From the NCBI GenBank assembly GCA_963575645.1, contig OY754471.1, positions 48,920,820-48,984,819 of the forward strand: a stretch of 64,000 nt of DNA. Direction: 5' to 3'. The notes beneath the pieces were generated by a model that was given only the letters and a program-made list of their open reading frames with translations, made no database searches and was not told where the DNA came from. This document shows, piece by piece, positions 13,401-22,545 of the stretch. Numbering within the stretch: position 1 is the stretch's first letter; every line of letters starts with the position of its first letter. The DNA is from Xanthostigma xanthostigma. Its lineage: Eukaryota > Arthropoda > Insecta > Raphidioptera > Raphidiidae. The translations under genes were made by a program, and so were the position numbers.

Positions 13401-16400
13401 CACTAATTAGATTAAAAGAGAGACTTTCCATTTCTGACACAAACTATAACAATTTTAGTTTTTCACAAATAGACGACAGCATAATTGTCTCAGCTTTTGC
13501 TCAATTGATGTTGTCAGGCATTCAGAATGGTGAAAGTAATATAGGGTTCCTTTTTGGGTACGGACTACGGACAGGTACCTCTAAAAACAGTACAAGCTCA
13601 TTAGTTTTGACTTTTGGATGCAGGATTTGTCCTTTGGGACATTCAAAATACATTTTTTGACGTGATAACGTCTTATAAATTGATGAAACACCAGCTGCAC
13701 GCACGAAAAAGTGTAACGTTCCGCCTGACCCTGTGCGTGCAAGCGAGAGCGCAGTATAAGCGATAGAGAAATGGCAATATGCCGCTAATAATAATTAATA
13801 AATGTCATTTTATTTTGTTAAAAATAACTGATCGCCGTCATTATGGATAAAATATGATATTATTCACAACGAATGGAAATGTATTGATCAATTGATAGTT
13901 TGTACACAAACGCAGCTACATTTTGTATCAAAAACAAATCTTGGGAGATATCTGCATTTCATAACAGCAGATAAATTATACGGTTTGTTAACAAATAAAT
14001 AATATATATATACATTCTTTTAAATGTCTTTTATAATTGCTTAAAAATATGTATTTTGCTTTGGTTGATCAAATTATTAGTCGGTAAAAATATAGTTTGA
14101 CAGCTACTAAAATTTAGGTTATGTATTATTAAATATGATATTCGAGCGGAATACGTTATCACGTAAAACTATCGTCCGTAAACCGACTTTACAGACAACC
14201 AATTTTTTTTGTCTAAAAAACGCCCTGTAAAAATCATATTATTTGTCGTTTTTTTTGTACTTTTTAATTTCCGTATAATTTTTATCGATCGCTTAATTTA
14301 ATTGATTAATTAGCGAATAACTGATTTACTTGTATGATAAAAGTCTTTTTACGGTACATGCAAATTTTTATTACCTTTTTAAGTGACTGTTCAATTATTT
14401 TCTTCTCGTTTTTGCGCATTTTATAAACCGAATATTAATTATTGAGTGTTCTACAAAAACAAGCTATTTTTAGAAATTACGTAACATTTATATTAAAAAC
14501 ATCGACGTGCTTCTCCTTTATTATTTTATACCCGAGAACGTATAAAATCTAAGAAAATTATTATTATTATATCAACACCTCGAATTTGAACTTGAAATTG
14601 TAATACTTTAAATGAAATCATTGGATGGAACGGAAAGAGTGACAGATGCTTGTTATCTAATATAACATTTAAAAAAATTGGTTGTCTGTAAAGTCGGTTT
14701 ACGGACGATAGTTTTACGTGATAACGTATTCCGTAATACATAACCTAAATTCTACATATAATAATTATAATAATTCGAATCTATGATATTGCATCTTTCG
14801 CTTCAAATTTAGGTTAATTTTATTTATTAAATTACTCACCACCTATAAAAATAATTTTTTTTATTAACTTTCTTTCTTCCGTATTTATTTAAGTCACAAA
14901 GATTAACTGTCATAATATTTAGAAAACAATTGTTTTATAGTTTAAGTATATAAAATTCCAAAACCTACTTACAATATTTAAGTATTTTCATACGTCAAAA
15001 AATTGATTTTTATAATGATAAAATTTGTAAGAAAACGATTTTTTCGAGAGATGAGACCTAGCTAAAACGATTTTTTGCCCCCCAAAATCCCTTTTCAGTA
15101 AATTTCATCCAAATCGTTAGGGCCGTTTTCGAGAAAAGCACGCACAGGGTCAGGCGGAACGTTACGCGTTACGAACGTTACGTTACACTTTTTCGTGCAT
15201 GCAGTCGGTGTTTTATCAATTTATAATATTGGTGATTCATCAATTTATAAGACGTTATCACGTCAAAAAAGTGAACCGATTTTTATTTTTATTTTTATTA
15301 TAGATTTCTTCTTAATTTAAAAGTATGTCGAGCCGTCATTTGTTTGACCTTAGTTCTGTGTTAAAATCGAGTTGAATAGAAATAAAACAAAAAATGTGTA
15401 GGTATACTTATATGTAGTTTGAATGAGTTTCTTACGTGTCATCGAATGGTCATTTATTACAACAGTCACCGATAAATGATTATATAACTAGCTCTATAAA
15501 TACAAGTCCAGACGTCGACAAAATAACAATTTAAACAGTAGGTACTTAAATCTAACTTTTAAAGGACACTAAAATAGTAACCACAAAAATCCGAAGAACA
15601 GTTTCCTTGTTTTGCGGCTACTTTTTTAGTATTCAGTGTCTTCGCATCAAATATTTCATTCCTCTTCAAGAGATCATTGACATATTTTATGTGGTGGAAG
15701 ATAAGAGTTTTCAAAATTGATGTCAAACTGAACTATTCTATCAATAAAATCATATGGAAGTGCATTATTCTAGTAGAAGAAAAAGGCACGAACATTTACA
15801 CTGAACAAAAACAGCATGTTTTAAGCAACGGCGTTTCAACATTTTGCAATAATAAAACTGATTAAACTCCATTCTCTACTGTTGCAATGCAGTTTTATGG
15901 TGGGAGAGACGGGTAGTGAATTACTAAAAAAAAAAAATTGGTTGTCTGTAAAGTCGGTTTACGGACGATAGTTTTACGTGATAACGTATTCCGTAATACA
16001 TAACCTAAATTTATATAATAATTATAATAATTCGAATCTATGATATTGCATCTTTCGCTTCAAAAGGTTATTTTTATTTATTTAAATTACTCACCATATA
16101 ATATAATTGTTTTTTTTAACTTTCTTTCTTTCGTATTTATTTTAAGTCTCAAAGATTAGCTGTCATAATATTTATAAAACAATTGTTTCACTGTTTATAT
16201 AAAATTCCAAAACCTACTTACAATATTTAAGTATTTTCATACGTCAAAAAATTGATTTTTATAATGATAAAATTTGTAAGAAAACGATTTTTTCGAGAGA
16301 TGAGACCTAGCTAAAACGATTTTTTGCCCCCCAAAATCCCTTTTCAGTAAATTTCATCCAAATCGTTAGGGCCGTTTTCGAGAAAAGCACGCACAGGGTC

Positions 16401-19400
16401 AGGCGGAACGTTACGAACGTTACGTTAGGAACGTTACACTTTTTCGTGCATGCAGCCGGTGTTTTATCAATTTATAAGATTGGTGATTCATCAATTTATA
16501 AGACGTTATCACGTCAAAAAACTGCAAATCGAAACCAATCGCAAAACCTGAAAGATATGCGTTTTTAGACAGATACATTTCGTTTTTATCGCGACATTTC
16601 ATTTGACTCAATATCAAAACTACCCTTTTCTCCCACCACAAAAATATGCAATGTTAAACATATTATACGTATTTTTGTGGTGGGAGAAAAGGGTACCTAG
16701 TTTTGACATTTTGATAACATCGCGAAAGACCTTTGAACTACTTTGTTTAATGGCTACGCAGCGAACGTGCCGCCACACACGCGACAGCTAATCATTGATA
16801 GATTAGTAATTCTTTTTTTTTAAGATCAATCGCTAACCTATTTATTTGAGCGATATTAAAGTTCTATGAACATGTTCGCTGAATTACAGTAAAATGTCTT
16901 AGACATTCGGTATCGAGCGTTCTACTTAGCCGTCAAACGAGCACAGTTTATGCGACCTGTTAATTAAACGCCGCGTTCTGCTCAACCACCTGACGAGTGC
17001 CAAATCGTGTTCATTTATATATTAGTTTATTATTCAAGTGAAACTTCTTTGCCCATGATGCGAGTATAATATGCGCCACGGATCTAAAAGGTTCGGAAGT
17101 TAGTCACAAACAGCGTCGCAAAGGCACATTTTAGAGCCCCCACCACCTCCCGGCTACCTGCACGGAACGTGCGTTCGTCGGTGATTGGCCGTGATCGATC
17201 GCTGCCTTTGTCACTTGTCGCTTTCCTGCTTTAAAGTACAGTCGAGTACGCTATTGTCAAGTTGTTATTTTAGTTTTGTTGAGCTGCGAGTTTGTAGTTT
17301 CTAAACATACGCATCTAACTTCCGAGCCTTCCAACCCCCCCCCTTCCAGAGAATCAAAAATCCCAAATTAAAATCTTACTGCGCGATAAAAAAAGCTTTT
17401 CATGTTTTTCATGAAATCTCCGCAAAAGGAGTAAAAATTTTTCAAGACCCCCCCCCTTGCCGTAATCCTGGATCCGCCACTGAACCTCGGTAATGCAGAA
17501 TGGGACAACTCAACAATGAAACGTGTTCATATCCTCAAAAGAAATTTCACTCCTTCCAGTAAGATTATGTGGGCGGGGCTCACGACGTATTTTATTCACA
17601 TTATGTAGTACTTTTTGAGAGCGTTTATTTACAACGAATTTTTCCAATAAAAATAAAATTTGAAAAAGAAAACTCACCGGTAGCCCAATGAACAACTGAA
17701 TGTTTTTCGTTGTCGAGAACGTGCGGGTTTGCTCCGTTTGCCAACAGGAAGTTGACAAAAGGCAGGTTTCCGGAAATAACGGCTAGGTGAAGAGGCGTCA
17801 GACCGTCTTCGTCGGCCGCGTTCACCAGGTCCGGTGCCGCACGCAGTACCAGATCGGCGCACTGAGCCGTGCGCGTGTCGGCACAATAATGCAGGGCCGT
17901 CTTCAGAGTACGATCGCGATCTCTCGCCAACGAGCGCTGTTGGACGTTTCAAAAAATTATTATCAATTTATTTAACACGACAACGGTAGCGATACTCGCG
18001 ATTGATTCAAGATGACTTTTTCTATAATTATGCGGTTAATATTGTTGCGTGCCCCTTGTTGGGACGACTATGGATTCTGTAGGAATCGTTTAGTAACGAC
18101 AACAATAACAATCGAAAGCAGGTAAAGACTCGACCTTTTTAGAATACCCTGGAGAAACCAACGCATGTAAAGAAAAGGTATAAAAAGCTATAAAATGCGA
18201 GCGGAGTGGTTGAGTCAGTCAGTCAGTTATTCGTGTTGTTGATGTGTTGATACAAGTGCTCTGGCATTACGACATAAATTATTCAGTTAGGTATACTGTG
18301 AAGATAAATAAACTTTAGTGAGTGCAATTATATAAATCTGGTTTTACATAAATGACTTATAGTTAATAGACAAGTGTGCTGATAAACTTTGTGTTGTGTT
18401 CTTGTGTTGTAAATATTTTGTGTACATAATTTAGTGACTCTGTATTCTCTGTTACTTCGTCTTTTATTTTATTGTTTAGAACTGTCGTTATTAACCGACG
18501 AAAAACAAAAACGGAGGAGGTTCTCAATTCGACGCGTATATATTATTTTTTTTTGTTTTTTTTTTTTTTATTTATGTATGACCACGCATAACTTTTTACA
18601 GAGTAGTCCGATTTTGATAATTATTTTTTTGTTTGAAAGGGTATACCCCGAAGTTGGTCCCATATAAATTTGGTAAAAAAATTCCAACCCTAAGGGTAGG
18701 AAAACAGGGGATGATTGATTGTTTACTCACTGATTGTAATGTATGACCACACATAACTTTTTACAGATAATTATTTTTTTATTGGATAGGGTATACCTCG
18801 AGGTTCGTCTCATATAAATTTGGAAAAAAAACTCCTACCCTAAGGGTGGGAAAATAGGGGTGATTTATAGTTCACTCACAGATTTTCATGCTGAGTTGTG
18901 TATTACAATTATAAATTATATAGCCACAAAAAATTATAAAATAAAAACTTTTTAACAAAAAATTAAACCACCGAAAAACTGAAAAGCAAAAAATAATAAA
19001 TCTTTTTATTTAACTAAGTTCTATCTAAGTAGTTGAACGTATGTGACAGTCTAGTATATCTAAGTAATTTTGAGTCGGCGTCAAACCATCAATGAACAAA
19101 GATCACTAAAAGAAATAACCAAATCAAATTAACAATGATACGTGAAATCTCCAGCGATAAACATTAACATTCCAAACATGCGCTCTCCACACGACCACTC
19201 GGAAAGACGTGTGCCCTCAGTGTGCCCGTTCGGGTTGCTCTGTCGCTGACATTAACTTCGTGAACGCTCAGCCGCTGGTCTGCAATAAACGCCGTAGGTC
19301 GCATACAGCGTCACGCCATACGCCGCGTCTGTATGCTTACTATGGAAATGTATACATACGGTCTCTTTTTCACGTTAAACGCAGCGTCCAAATGCCATCC

Positions 19401-21151
19401 GTCGTACCTAAATGTTGTAGGCAGCGTCTTTAGTTATTTTCGAGCATTGTAGCGTCACGGACGTTGTGAAATACGCCGCGCAATGAGTAGATTTGATAAA
19501 GAAAAGGACGAGTTGTATTGATATGTCATTTTTAACTAGTTTCAACACGCTCATGAACTGTTCCCTTGACAAACGAAGATATTCCACAAACTTGATATTA
19601 TTGTTATTTATGTGTTTCAGCAACATGTTAAAACACTCTTCAGTATCCCTCCTCACAAATAATTCGTGTTTTCTTCGTCCCTTTTTGGGCAGTGACATTC
19701 TTAGGAGGTCATCGTCATCTTCCTCGAGTAAAAGAAGCATTAAAATTGTTTTAGCATCCATTTTTTAACAAAACTAGTTGAAAGATCGAACTATACCTAC
19801 TGACGACGAGCGATCTCCGCGCATGACGTTCTCTTTTTATAGTGACCACTAAGCCGCTGGTCTGCAATAAACGCTGTAGGTCGCATACAGCGTCACGCCA
19901 TACGCCGCGTCTGTATGCTTACTATGGAAATGTATACATATGGTCTCTTTTTCACGTTAAACGCAGCGTCCAAATGCCATCCGTCGTACCTAAATGTTGT
20001 AGGCAGCGTCTTTAGTTATTTTCGAGCATTGTAGCGTCACGGACGCTGTGAAATACGCCGCGCAATGAGTAGATTTGATAAAGACAAGGACGAGTTGTAC
20101 CTATTGATATGTCATTTTTAACTAGTTTCAACACGCTCATGAACTGTTCCCTTGACAAACGAAGATATTCCACAAACTTGATATTATTGTTATTTATGTG
20201 TTTCAGCAACATGTTAAAACACCCTTCAGTATCCCTCCTCACAAATAATTCGTGTTTTCTTCGTCTCTTTTTCGGCAGTGACATTCTTAGGAGGTCATCG
20301 TCATCCTCATCTTCCTCGAGTAAAAGAAGCGTTAAAATTGTTTTAGCATCCATTTTTTAACAAAACTAGTTGAAAGATCGAACTATACCTACTGACGACG
20401 AGCGATCTCCGCGCATGACGTTCTCTTTTTATAGTGACCACTTAAGTCGCGAGTGACGTACTAACGTTGTACGCTACGTCAGCGAACGCTGGACGCAGCG
20501 CATGGCGTAAAAATTGCAGACCAGCGGCTTAAGTCGCGAGTGACGTACTAACGTTGTACGCTACGTCAGCGAACGCTGGACGCAGCGCATGGCGTAAAAA
20601 TTGCAGACCAGCGGCTCAGAGATTTCCGGCGAAGGATTGTTGACGCCGACTCAAAATTATTTAGATATACTAGACTGTCACATACGTTCAAGTTCAACTA
20701 CTTAGATAGAACTTAGTTAAATAAAAAGATTTATTATTTTTTGCTTTTCAGTTTTTCGGCGGTTTAATTTTTTGTTAAAAAGTTTTTTTTTATTTCTGTT
20801 AACGTGATTATTGCTGTTAAGTTAAAGAAGTACGCTTTCGTTTGTGTGTTTAACTGTTTTGTTAAACATTTATTATTGTAAATAAATAATTTTCATCACG
20901 AACTACAACAGTTTTGTTACAATATCAAAAATATAATATTCCGCGCAACTTACATTGTTTTTCAGTGTTTTTTTGACTTGCTCAACGTCGCCCTGTTGGC
21001 AGGCGTACATTAGTTGGGTACAGCCCGGCGAGTCGGCTACGGCGGAACTTGAGCCGGCGTCGGCTTGCTGGCGATGATGCTTGGCGCCGACGGCGAAGTC
21101 CGGATTGCCTGCGCCGCCGCCGGACGTCTTTTGCTCGCTGGTGTTACCCAT
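1..21151 (-). CDS. Ankyrin-repeat protein with long acidic C-terminal region (partial, 8 exons)
   Basis: Seen: coding exons in transcript order are 21151-20954, 17936-17678, 6212-6064, 5974-5695, 5186-5041, 4935-4720, 2512-2167 and 1459-1. All joins keep frame and use GT-AG sites. The start is the ATG at 21151 (MGNTSEQK). About 1017 residues are visible and no stop is reached. After a ~40-residue Gly/Ala/Ser-rich leader come about 12 ankyrin repeats with typical cores such as GLTPLHLAVISGN, GGYPLHYAAQMCG, GCTALHYAVTLGH and GRTPLHVAALNDN. A Lys/Arg-rich stretch (KRKVYKHKRKIHITK) follows, then a ~487-codon Asp/Glu/Lys-rich tail. Known: ankyrin stacks are protein-binding scaffolds. Inference: a cytoplasmic or nuclear scaffold, possibly inversin-like, though I see no clear IQ motif after the repeats, so no symbol is given. 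Introns 1 and 2 carry most of the transposons in this half of the window. Confidence 0.85.
1600..1895. repeat. Foldback element with perfect 20-bp GC-rich stem
   Basis: Positions 1681-1700 and 1722-1741 are perfect inverted repeats (TTAAAAAGCGTGGGGCGCTT and its complement) around a 21-base loop. AT-rich arms extend the pairing to about 1640 and 1785. Outside them, a ~55-base unit (TTTAGTTTGATATAAAGCG type) is repeated at about 1785-1890 and occurs inverted at 1605-1645. This is typical of a foldback/MITE remnant. It lies in the last visible intron of the ankyrin gene. Confidence 0.7.
1915..2032 (-). repeat. tRNA-derived (Leu/Ser-type) SINE-like sequence
   Basis: Read on the minus strand, this stretch has a D-arm-like box (AGCCGTGCGGTCTAAAGC) resembling class II tRNAs, and about 55 bases later a degenerate B box (GGGTTATAATCTC). 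It ends in CCACGCCG and an A-rich run. The GTGG near the 5' end can pair with the terminal CCAC. The anticodon arm is not recognisable, so this is a tRNA-derived repeat or SINE head rather than a working tRNA gene. Confidence 0.5.
2990..3345. repeat. Short repeat array, ATTCGCATACCC units
   Basis: The motif ATTCGCATACCCNTTTATCG followed by TTCACCCC occurs about six times here in the same orientation. Two flavours (CCCG and CCCC) alternate with a longer spacer that contains CCACATTTGCCCCTTCCCG and CACTGCGAGACAATTCG. The composite unit of ~125 bp is present nearly three times. The same array occurs at 35527-35750. It is a satellite-like internal array; no ORF is supported through it. Confidence 0.8.
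3995..4576 (-). mobile_element. MITE family A, long form, copy 1
   Basis: One end reads TTTTTGACGTGATAACGTC and the other ends AGACAACCAATTTTTT. The internal part carries a conserved block (ATCTCTCGAAAAAATCG, GGGATTTTGGGGGGC) shared with the copies at 14671 and 15926. Both termini contain ACGTGATAACGT in inverted orientation a short way inside. No ORF. It lies in the intron between the exons at 4720 and 2512 of the ankyrin gene. Confidence 0.75.
5377..5526. repeat. Two-copy tandem repeat, ~74-bp unit
   Basis: The unit ATACAACGTTAGACATCTAG...ATGATACAAAC followed by ATTTTATTT is present twice in a row with almost no differences, starting near 5378 and 5452. It lies in the intron between exons 5974-5695 and 5186-5041 of the ankyrin gene. 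I see no function. Confidence 0.8.
6506..6994. mobile_element. hAT-type MITE with perfect 8-bp target duplication
   Basis: The termini are TAGTGATGCCACGAATA and its complement TATTCGTGGCATCTCTA, about 17 bp with one mismatch. The element is flanked on both sides by ATATAAAC (6498-6505 and 6995-7002), an exact 8-bp duplication as made by hAT transposases. Inside each end are many CCGAATATTCGG-like palindromes (for example around 6540-6600 and 6890-6980), probable transposase-binding sites. The 489 bp hold no transposase, so it is non-autonomous. Confidence 0.9.
7084..7302 (+). CDS. Unrecognised 72-codon ORF inside an intron (doubtful)
   Basis: The ATG at 7084 opens a 72-codon frame (starting MSLNKFDFKNLNHLQ) on the strand opposite the ankyrin gene. 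The composition is balanced and hydrophilic, with no membrane segment, no Cys/His motif and no repeats. The stop comes at 7300-7302. It sits just beyond the hAT MITE ending at 6994. I do not recognise it. It could be an orphan ORF, a transposon remnant or chance. Confidence 0.2.
   Translation: MSLNKFDFKNLNHLQSTESIFSVPNSVEISPPVIVEQRGRQIVERSTLTPFTRSVKCQLEKKVTVQIWSRPV
8259..8483 (+). mobile_element. MITE family A, short form, copy 2
   Basis: It starts with an A-run plus TTGGTTGTCTGTAAAGTCGG and ends with GACGTTATCACGTCAAAAAA. The middle has the short-form block (TAGCTGTCAAACTTGGGCCG, then CAGGGTCAGGCGGAACGTTA). It is about 225 bp against ~600 bp for the long form, through replacement of the centre. 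No ORF. Confidence 0.8.
9178..9246 (-). pseudogene. Decayed tRNA-like sequence
   Basis: On the minus strand a near-consensus A box (TGGCGTAATGG) lies ~35 bases before a perfect B box (GGTTCGATTCC, plus-strand 9185-9195). A D-arm pairs GGC with GCC, and a T-run follows about 20 bases downstream. The acceptor stem is weak (GCCGTGG against TTACGAT) and differs mostly by C-to-T/G-to-A changes from a perfect stem. The T stem is also mismatched. The anticodon loop is unclear (possibly CCC). It is probably a tRNA pseudogene or SINE head. Confidence 0.5.
10481..11100. mobile_element. Host element B, copy 1, carrying a family A MITE
   Basis: The left part (ATGTGGTGGAAGATAAGAG...) and right part (ending ATGGTGGGAGAGATGGGTAG) match the element at 15689-16695. 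Both contain GGTGGGAGA-type motifs as subterminal repeats. The right end is a palindrome, CTACCCTTTTCTCCCACCAG against GGTGGGAGAGATGGGTAG. A family A MITE (10697-10927) sits between GTAGTGAATTACTA and CTGCAAATCGAAACC, the same junctions as in copy 2. No coding capacity seen. Confidence 0.7.
10697..10927 (+). mobile_element. MITE family A, short form, copy 3 (nested in element B)
   Basis: Termini and the short-form core match copy 2 (TTGGTTGTCTGTAAAGTCGG at the left, CACGTCAAAAA at the right). It lies inside element B at the position that holds a long-form copy in the second element B at 15926. Confidence 0.8.
13653..14210 (-). mobile_element. MITE family A, interrupted copy 4
   Basis: The left end (TTTTTTGACGTGATAACGTC) and right end (AGACAACCAATTTTTTTT) are those of the family. 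The short-form core is split by about 330 bp of unrelated AT-rich sequence (roughly 13762-14090), probably a later insertion. The inner right part carries ATTCGAGCGGAATACG, a variant also seen in the copy at 57527. Confidence 0.75.
14671..15270 (+). mobile_element. MITE family A, long form, copy 5
   Basis: It starts with an A-run plus TTGGTTGTCTGTAAAGTCGG and ends GACGTTATCACGTCAAAAAA. The long-form centre is colinear with copies 1 and 6 in inverted or direct orientation (AATTCGAATCTATGATATTG, GAGATGAGACCTAGCTAAAA). No ORF is supported. Confidence 0.8.
15689..16695. mobile_element. Host element B, copy 2, carrying a family A MITE
   Basis: It is colinear with 10481-11100 on both sides of the inserted MITE. 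The right end forms a strong palindrome: CTACCCTTTTCTCCCACCAC near 16619 and GTGGTGGGAGAAAAGGGTA near 16677. It differs from copy 1 mainly in holding the long rather than the short form of family A. Confidence 0.7.
15926..16521 (+). mobile_element. MITE family A, long form, copy 6 (nested in element B)
   Basis: A full long-form copy, with termini as in the other members and nearly the same internal sequence as copy 5, placed at the same junction of element B as copy 3. Confidence 0.8.
17068..17335 (-). mobile_element. Copy of the GCGCCACG-ended element, one end damaged
   Basis: GCGCCACGGATCTAAAAGG at 17074 opens a ~260-bp stretch that matches 24011-24310 in inverted orientation, including GGAACGTGCG, TTGTCACTTGTCGCTTTCC and CAAGTTGTTATT. 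The far end breaks off at CTTCCGAGCCTTCCAA into a C-run instead of the expected terminal repeat, so the copy is truncated or fused to another repeat (a CCGCCACTG end follows near 17475). Confidence 0.65.
18576..18895. repeat. Two-copy tandem repeat, ~160-bp unit
   Basis: Two units start with GTATGACCAC(G/A)CATAACTT at 18576 and 18741. They share GGGTATACC, CATATAAATTTGG, CCCTAAGGGT and a closing TTCACTCAC-like block. Divergence is ~15% with one 17-base indel, so the duplication is old. Confidence 0.75.
19408..19761 (-). pseudogene. Harbinger transposase-like N-terminal fragment (outer copy)
   Basis: The minus-strand ATG at 19761 opens with MDAKTILMLLLLEEDDDD and continues through RRDTEECFNMLL to EYLRLSREQFMSVLKLV, the helix-rich start typical of PIF/Harbinger (HARBI1-like) nucleases. 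The DDE catalytic region is absent: similarity fades after KNDIS and the frame soon ends. It cannot encode an active transposase. It is nearly identical to the fragment at 20012-20353. Confidence 0.6.
19853..20528 (-). mobile_element. Inner Harbinger-type copy (676 bp)
   Basis: It starts at GCCGCTGGTC and ends at GACCAGCGGC. The host sequence GTGACCAC-TTAAG-TCGCGAG is interrupted: TAA stands on the left and TTAAG on the right, consistent with insertion at a TTA site plus one later substitution. The uninterrupted site is visible inside the inner copy near 20440-20460. Confidence 0.8.
20012..20353 (-). pseudogene. Harbinger transposase-like N-terminal fragment (inner copy)
   Basis: The minus-strand ATG at 20353 reads MDAKTILTLLLLEEDEDDDD and then the same EYLRLSREQFMSVLKLV region as the outer copy, differing by a few codons and a six-base Asp/Glu indel. 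No catalytic DDE domain follows. It is a remnant within a non-autonomous element. Confidence 0.6.
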
Positions 21152-22424
21152 GATTTATCTGGCGCTGCATTCTATGCTTTGTCGGTTTTCTTTTCATGAT
21201 TCAAAGAAACGAATCTGCAGATGCTGGAATTTAAACAGTAAATAATAATACATAAAATTGTAAAGAGACTTTTGTCTGCAAATTCGTTTTGATTTTTCAC
21301 ATATCCAGACGGAAGGACGCGTGTCTAGGAAGGCTACAAGCGAAAATGCTCTGGGATCAAAATCAGATCTCAACCTCGAAGGGAATTGAACGAAAAAAAT
21401 ATTTTTAAAATCGGTCGAGCCGTTTTGACTGTACGCATGCGCTTCAGCTATCGCGCCTAACTAGGTTTTGTTAAGTGATCAAAAAATATAAACGAAACCT
21501 TAAAAAAACAAATCGCGGCTTAATCCTTTTTTTATTAGCGTTTCATTGCATGTAGATAATTTCAATTCACTGTCAATCAAAAGTGTTAAACTTTTAATAC
21601 GTTTTCCAGTTATGAGAGCTTTGTTTGTATATATGAAATGTAGCTCCGCAATGAGCTCGACCCGATGAGTTTATGAACTATTACAACACAGAAGTTCATA
21701 ATTTATGTATTGATTGCGCACACGTTTTCTGGCAGTTTAAAATGCGATTACTCATCCCGTTACAAATGTGGATAAAATAAAGCTCGATTAATACAAAAGT
21801 TTGTATTTTCCACACAGTTTGTCATAAAATAAAGAGAAAAATCTTATCGTGGCCGCAGCGCGAATTATATAAAAAAGGCACCGAAATTACTACAAATATT
21901 CGGCCATCATAACTTACGTTGTCCGTTTTAGTTTTTAAGTTATTGACAAAAAAAAATAATCTAAATTCGAGAATTATATTTAAACGCACGGCTTCATTAT
22001 AGAATATATTGTAATCTATAATAATATGTAGACACACGCACATACATACACAATATATTGTAGACGGTTTCCTTTAATTTTCGCGCCTTTGGACTTTTCT
22101 TTAAATGACATATTCTCGTTATTCTGCGGCGACGTCAATGTCTTTGACTTGACAAAAGCCTTACATAATTAATGGCTTTCTTTACTATGGTATAGCTTAT
22201 AATCTATTTACTACCGACTATATAATATATACACGGTGCATATAGGTATATACAGAGTTGAGCCATGAATAATAATTATCACTTTATATAATGCGTTTGG
22301 CGCTGGATTGTACGCGCCTATACGAGGACCATTGAACCGATTTTTTCAGTAACAAATATCAAGAGAAACATAAAAAAGAAGAAATAGAGAATCACACCCG
22401 ACTGCTTTAGTAAATAATAATAGT

Positions 22425-22545
22425 ATATTGTGCGACTAGAGAGAGAAGGAGAAGATTCCATGAGCGTGAAATTTGCCGCACGAGCGTAGCGAGTGCGGTA
22501 ACACGCGAGTGGAATATTCTCCTTCGATCAATGGTCGCACATAAT
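22425..22545. repeat. Imperfect 120-bp palindrome
   Basis: Left arm blocks TATTGTGCGAC, GAAGGAGAA, ATTCCATGAGCGTG and CCGCAC pair with right arm blocks GTGCGG, CACGCGAGTGGAAT, TTCTCCTTC and GGTCGCACATAATA. The tip is GAGCGTAGC. It is likely a foldback transposon end or short MITE next to the element at 22541. Confidence 0.7.

Larger units (their letters stand above)
6213..17677 (-). other. Intron 2 of the ankyrin-repeat gene (11.5 kb)
   Basis: This long intron contains a hAT MITE, copies 2-6 of MITE family A, two copies of a larger host element, a tRNA-like relic, and part of an element shared with 24011-24310. Segments around 8020-8190 (ending GGGACGGACCGCTAG) and 12620-12950 look like old repeat fragments by their composition, but I cannot assign them. 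ORFs at 9742-10107 and 10146-10400 (minus) read somewhat protein-like but lack recognisable domains or splice context. The rest is AT-rich sequence in which I see nothing else. Confidence 0.7.
19271..20615 (-). mobile_element. PIF/Harbinger-type element, split by a copy of itself
   Basis: The outer termini GCCGCTGGTCTGCAAT and ATTGCAGACCAGCGGC are perfect inverted repeats flanked by TCA on both sides (19268-19270 and 20616-20618), a 3-bp duplication fitting PIF/Harbinger. A second copy with the same termini fills 19853-20528, so the order is left half, complete element, right half. Each left part encodes an N-terminal transposase-like fragment on the minus strand. Confidence 0.8.
18944..20790. 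mobile_element. Element with ~145-bp inverted repeats surrounding a Harbinger insertion
   Basis: 18944-19083 and 20641-20790 are inverted copies about 145 bp long (for example ACTGAAAAGCAAAAAATAAT against ATTATTTTTTGCTTTTCAG) with few differences and one small indel near CAAGTTCAAC. The centre between the arms is mostly the Harbinger-type element 19271-20615. Superfamily not determined. Confidence 0.7.
17937..20953 (-). other. Intron 1 of the ankyrin-repeat gene (3.0 kb)
   Basis: From right to left it holds an inverted-repeat element (18944-20790) containing the self-nested Harbinger-type element, then a two-unit tandem repeat (18576-18895). The stretch 17937-18575 has AT-rich sequence with no recognisable feature. 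Confidence 0.7.
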
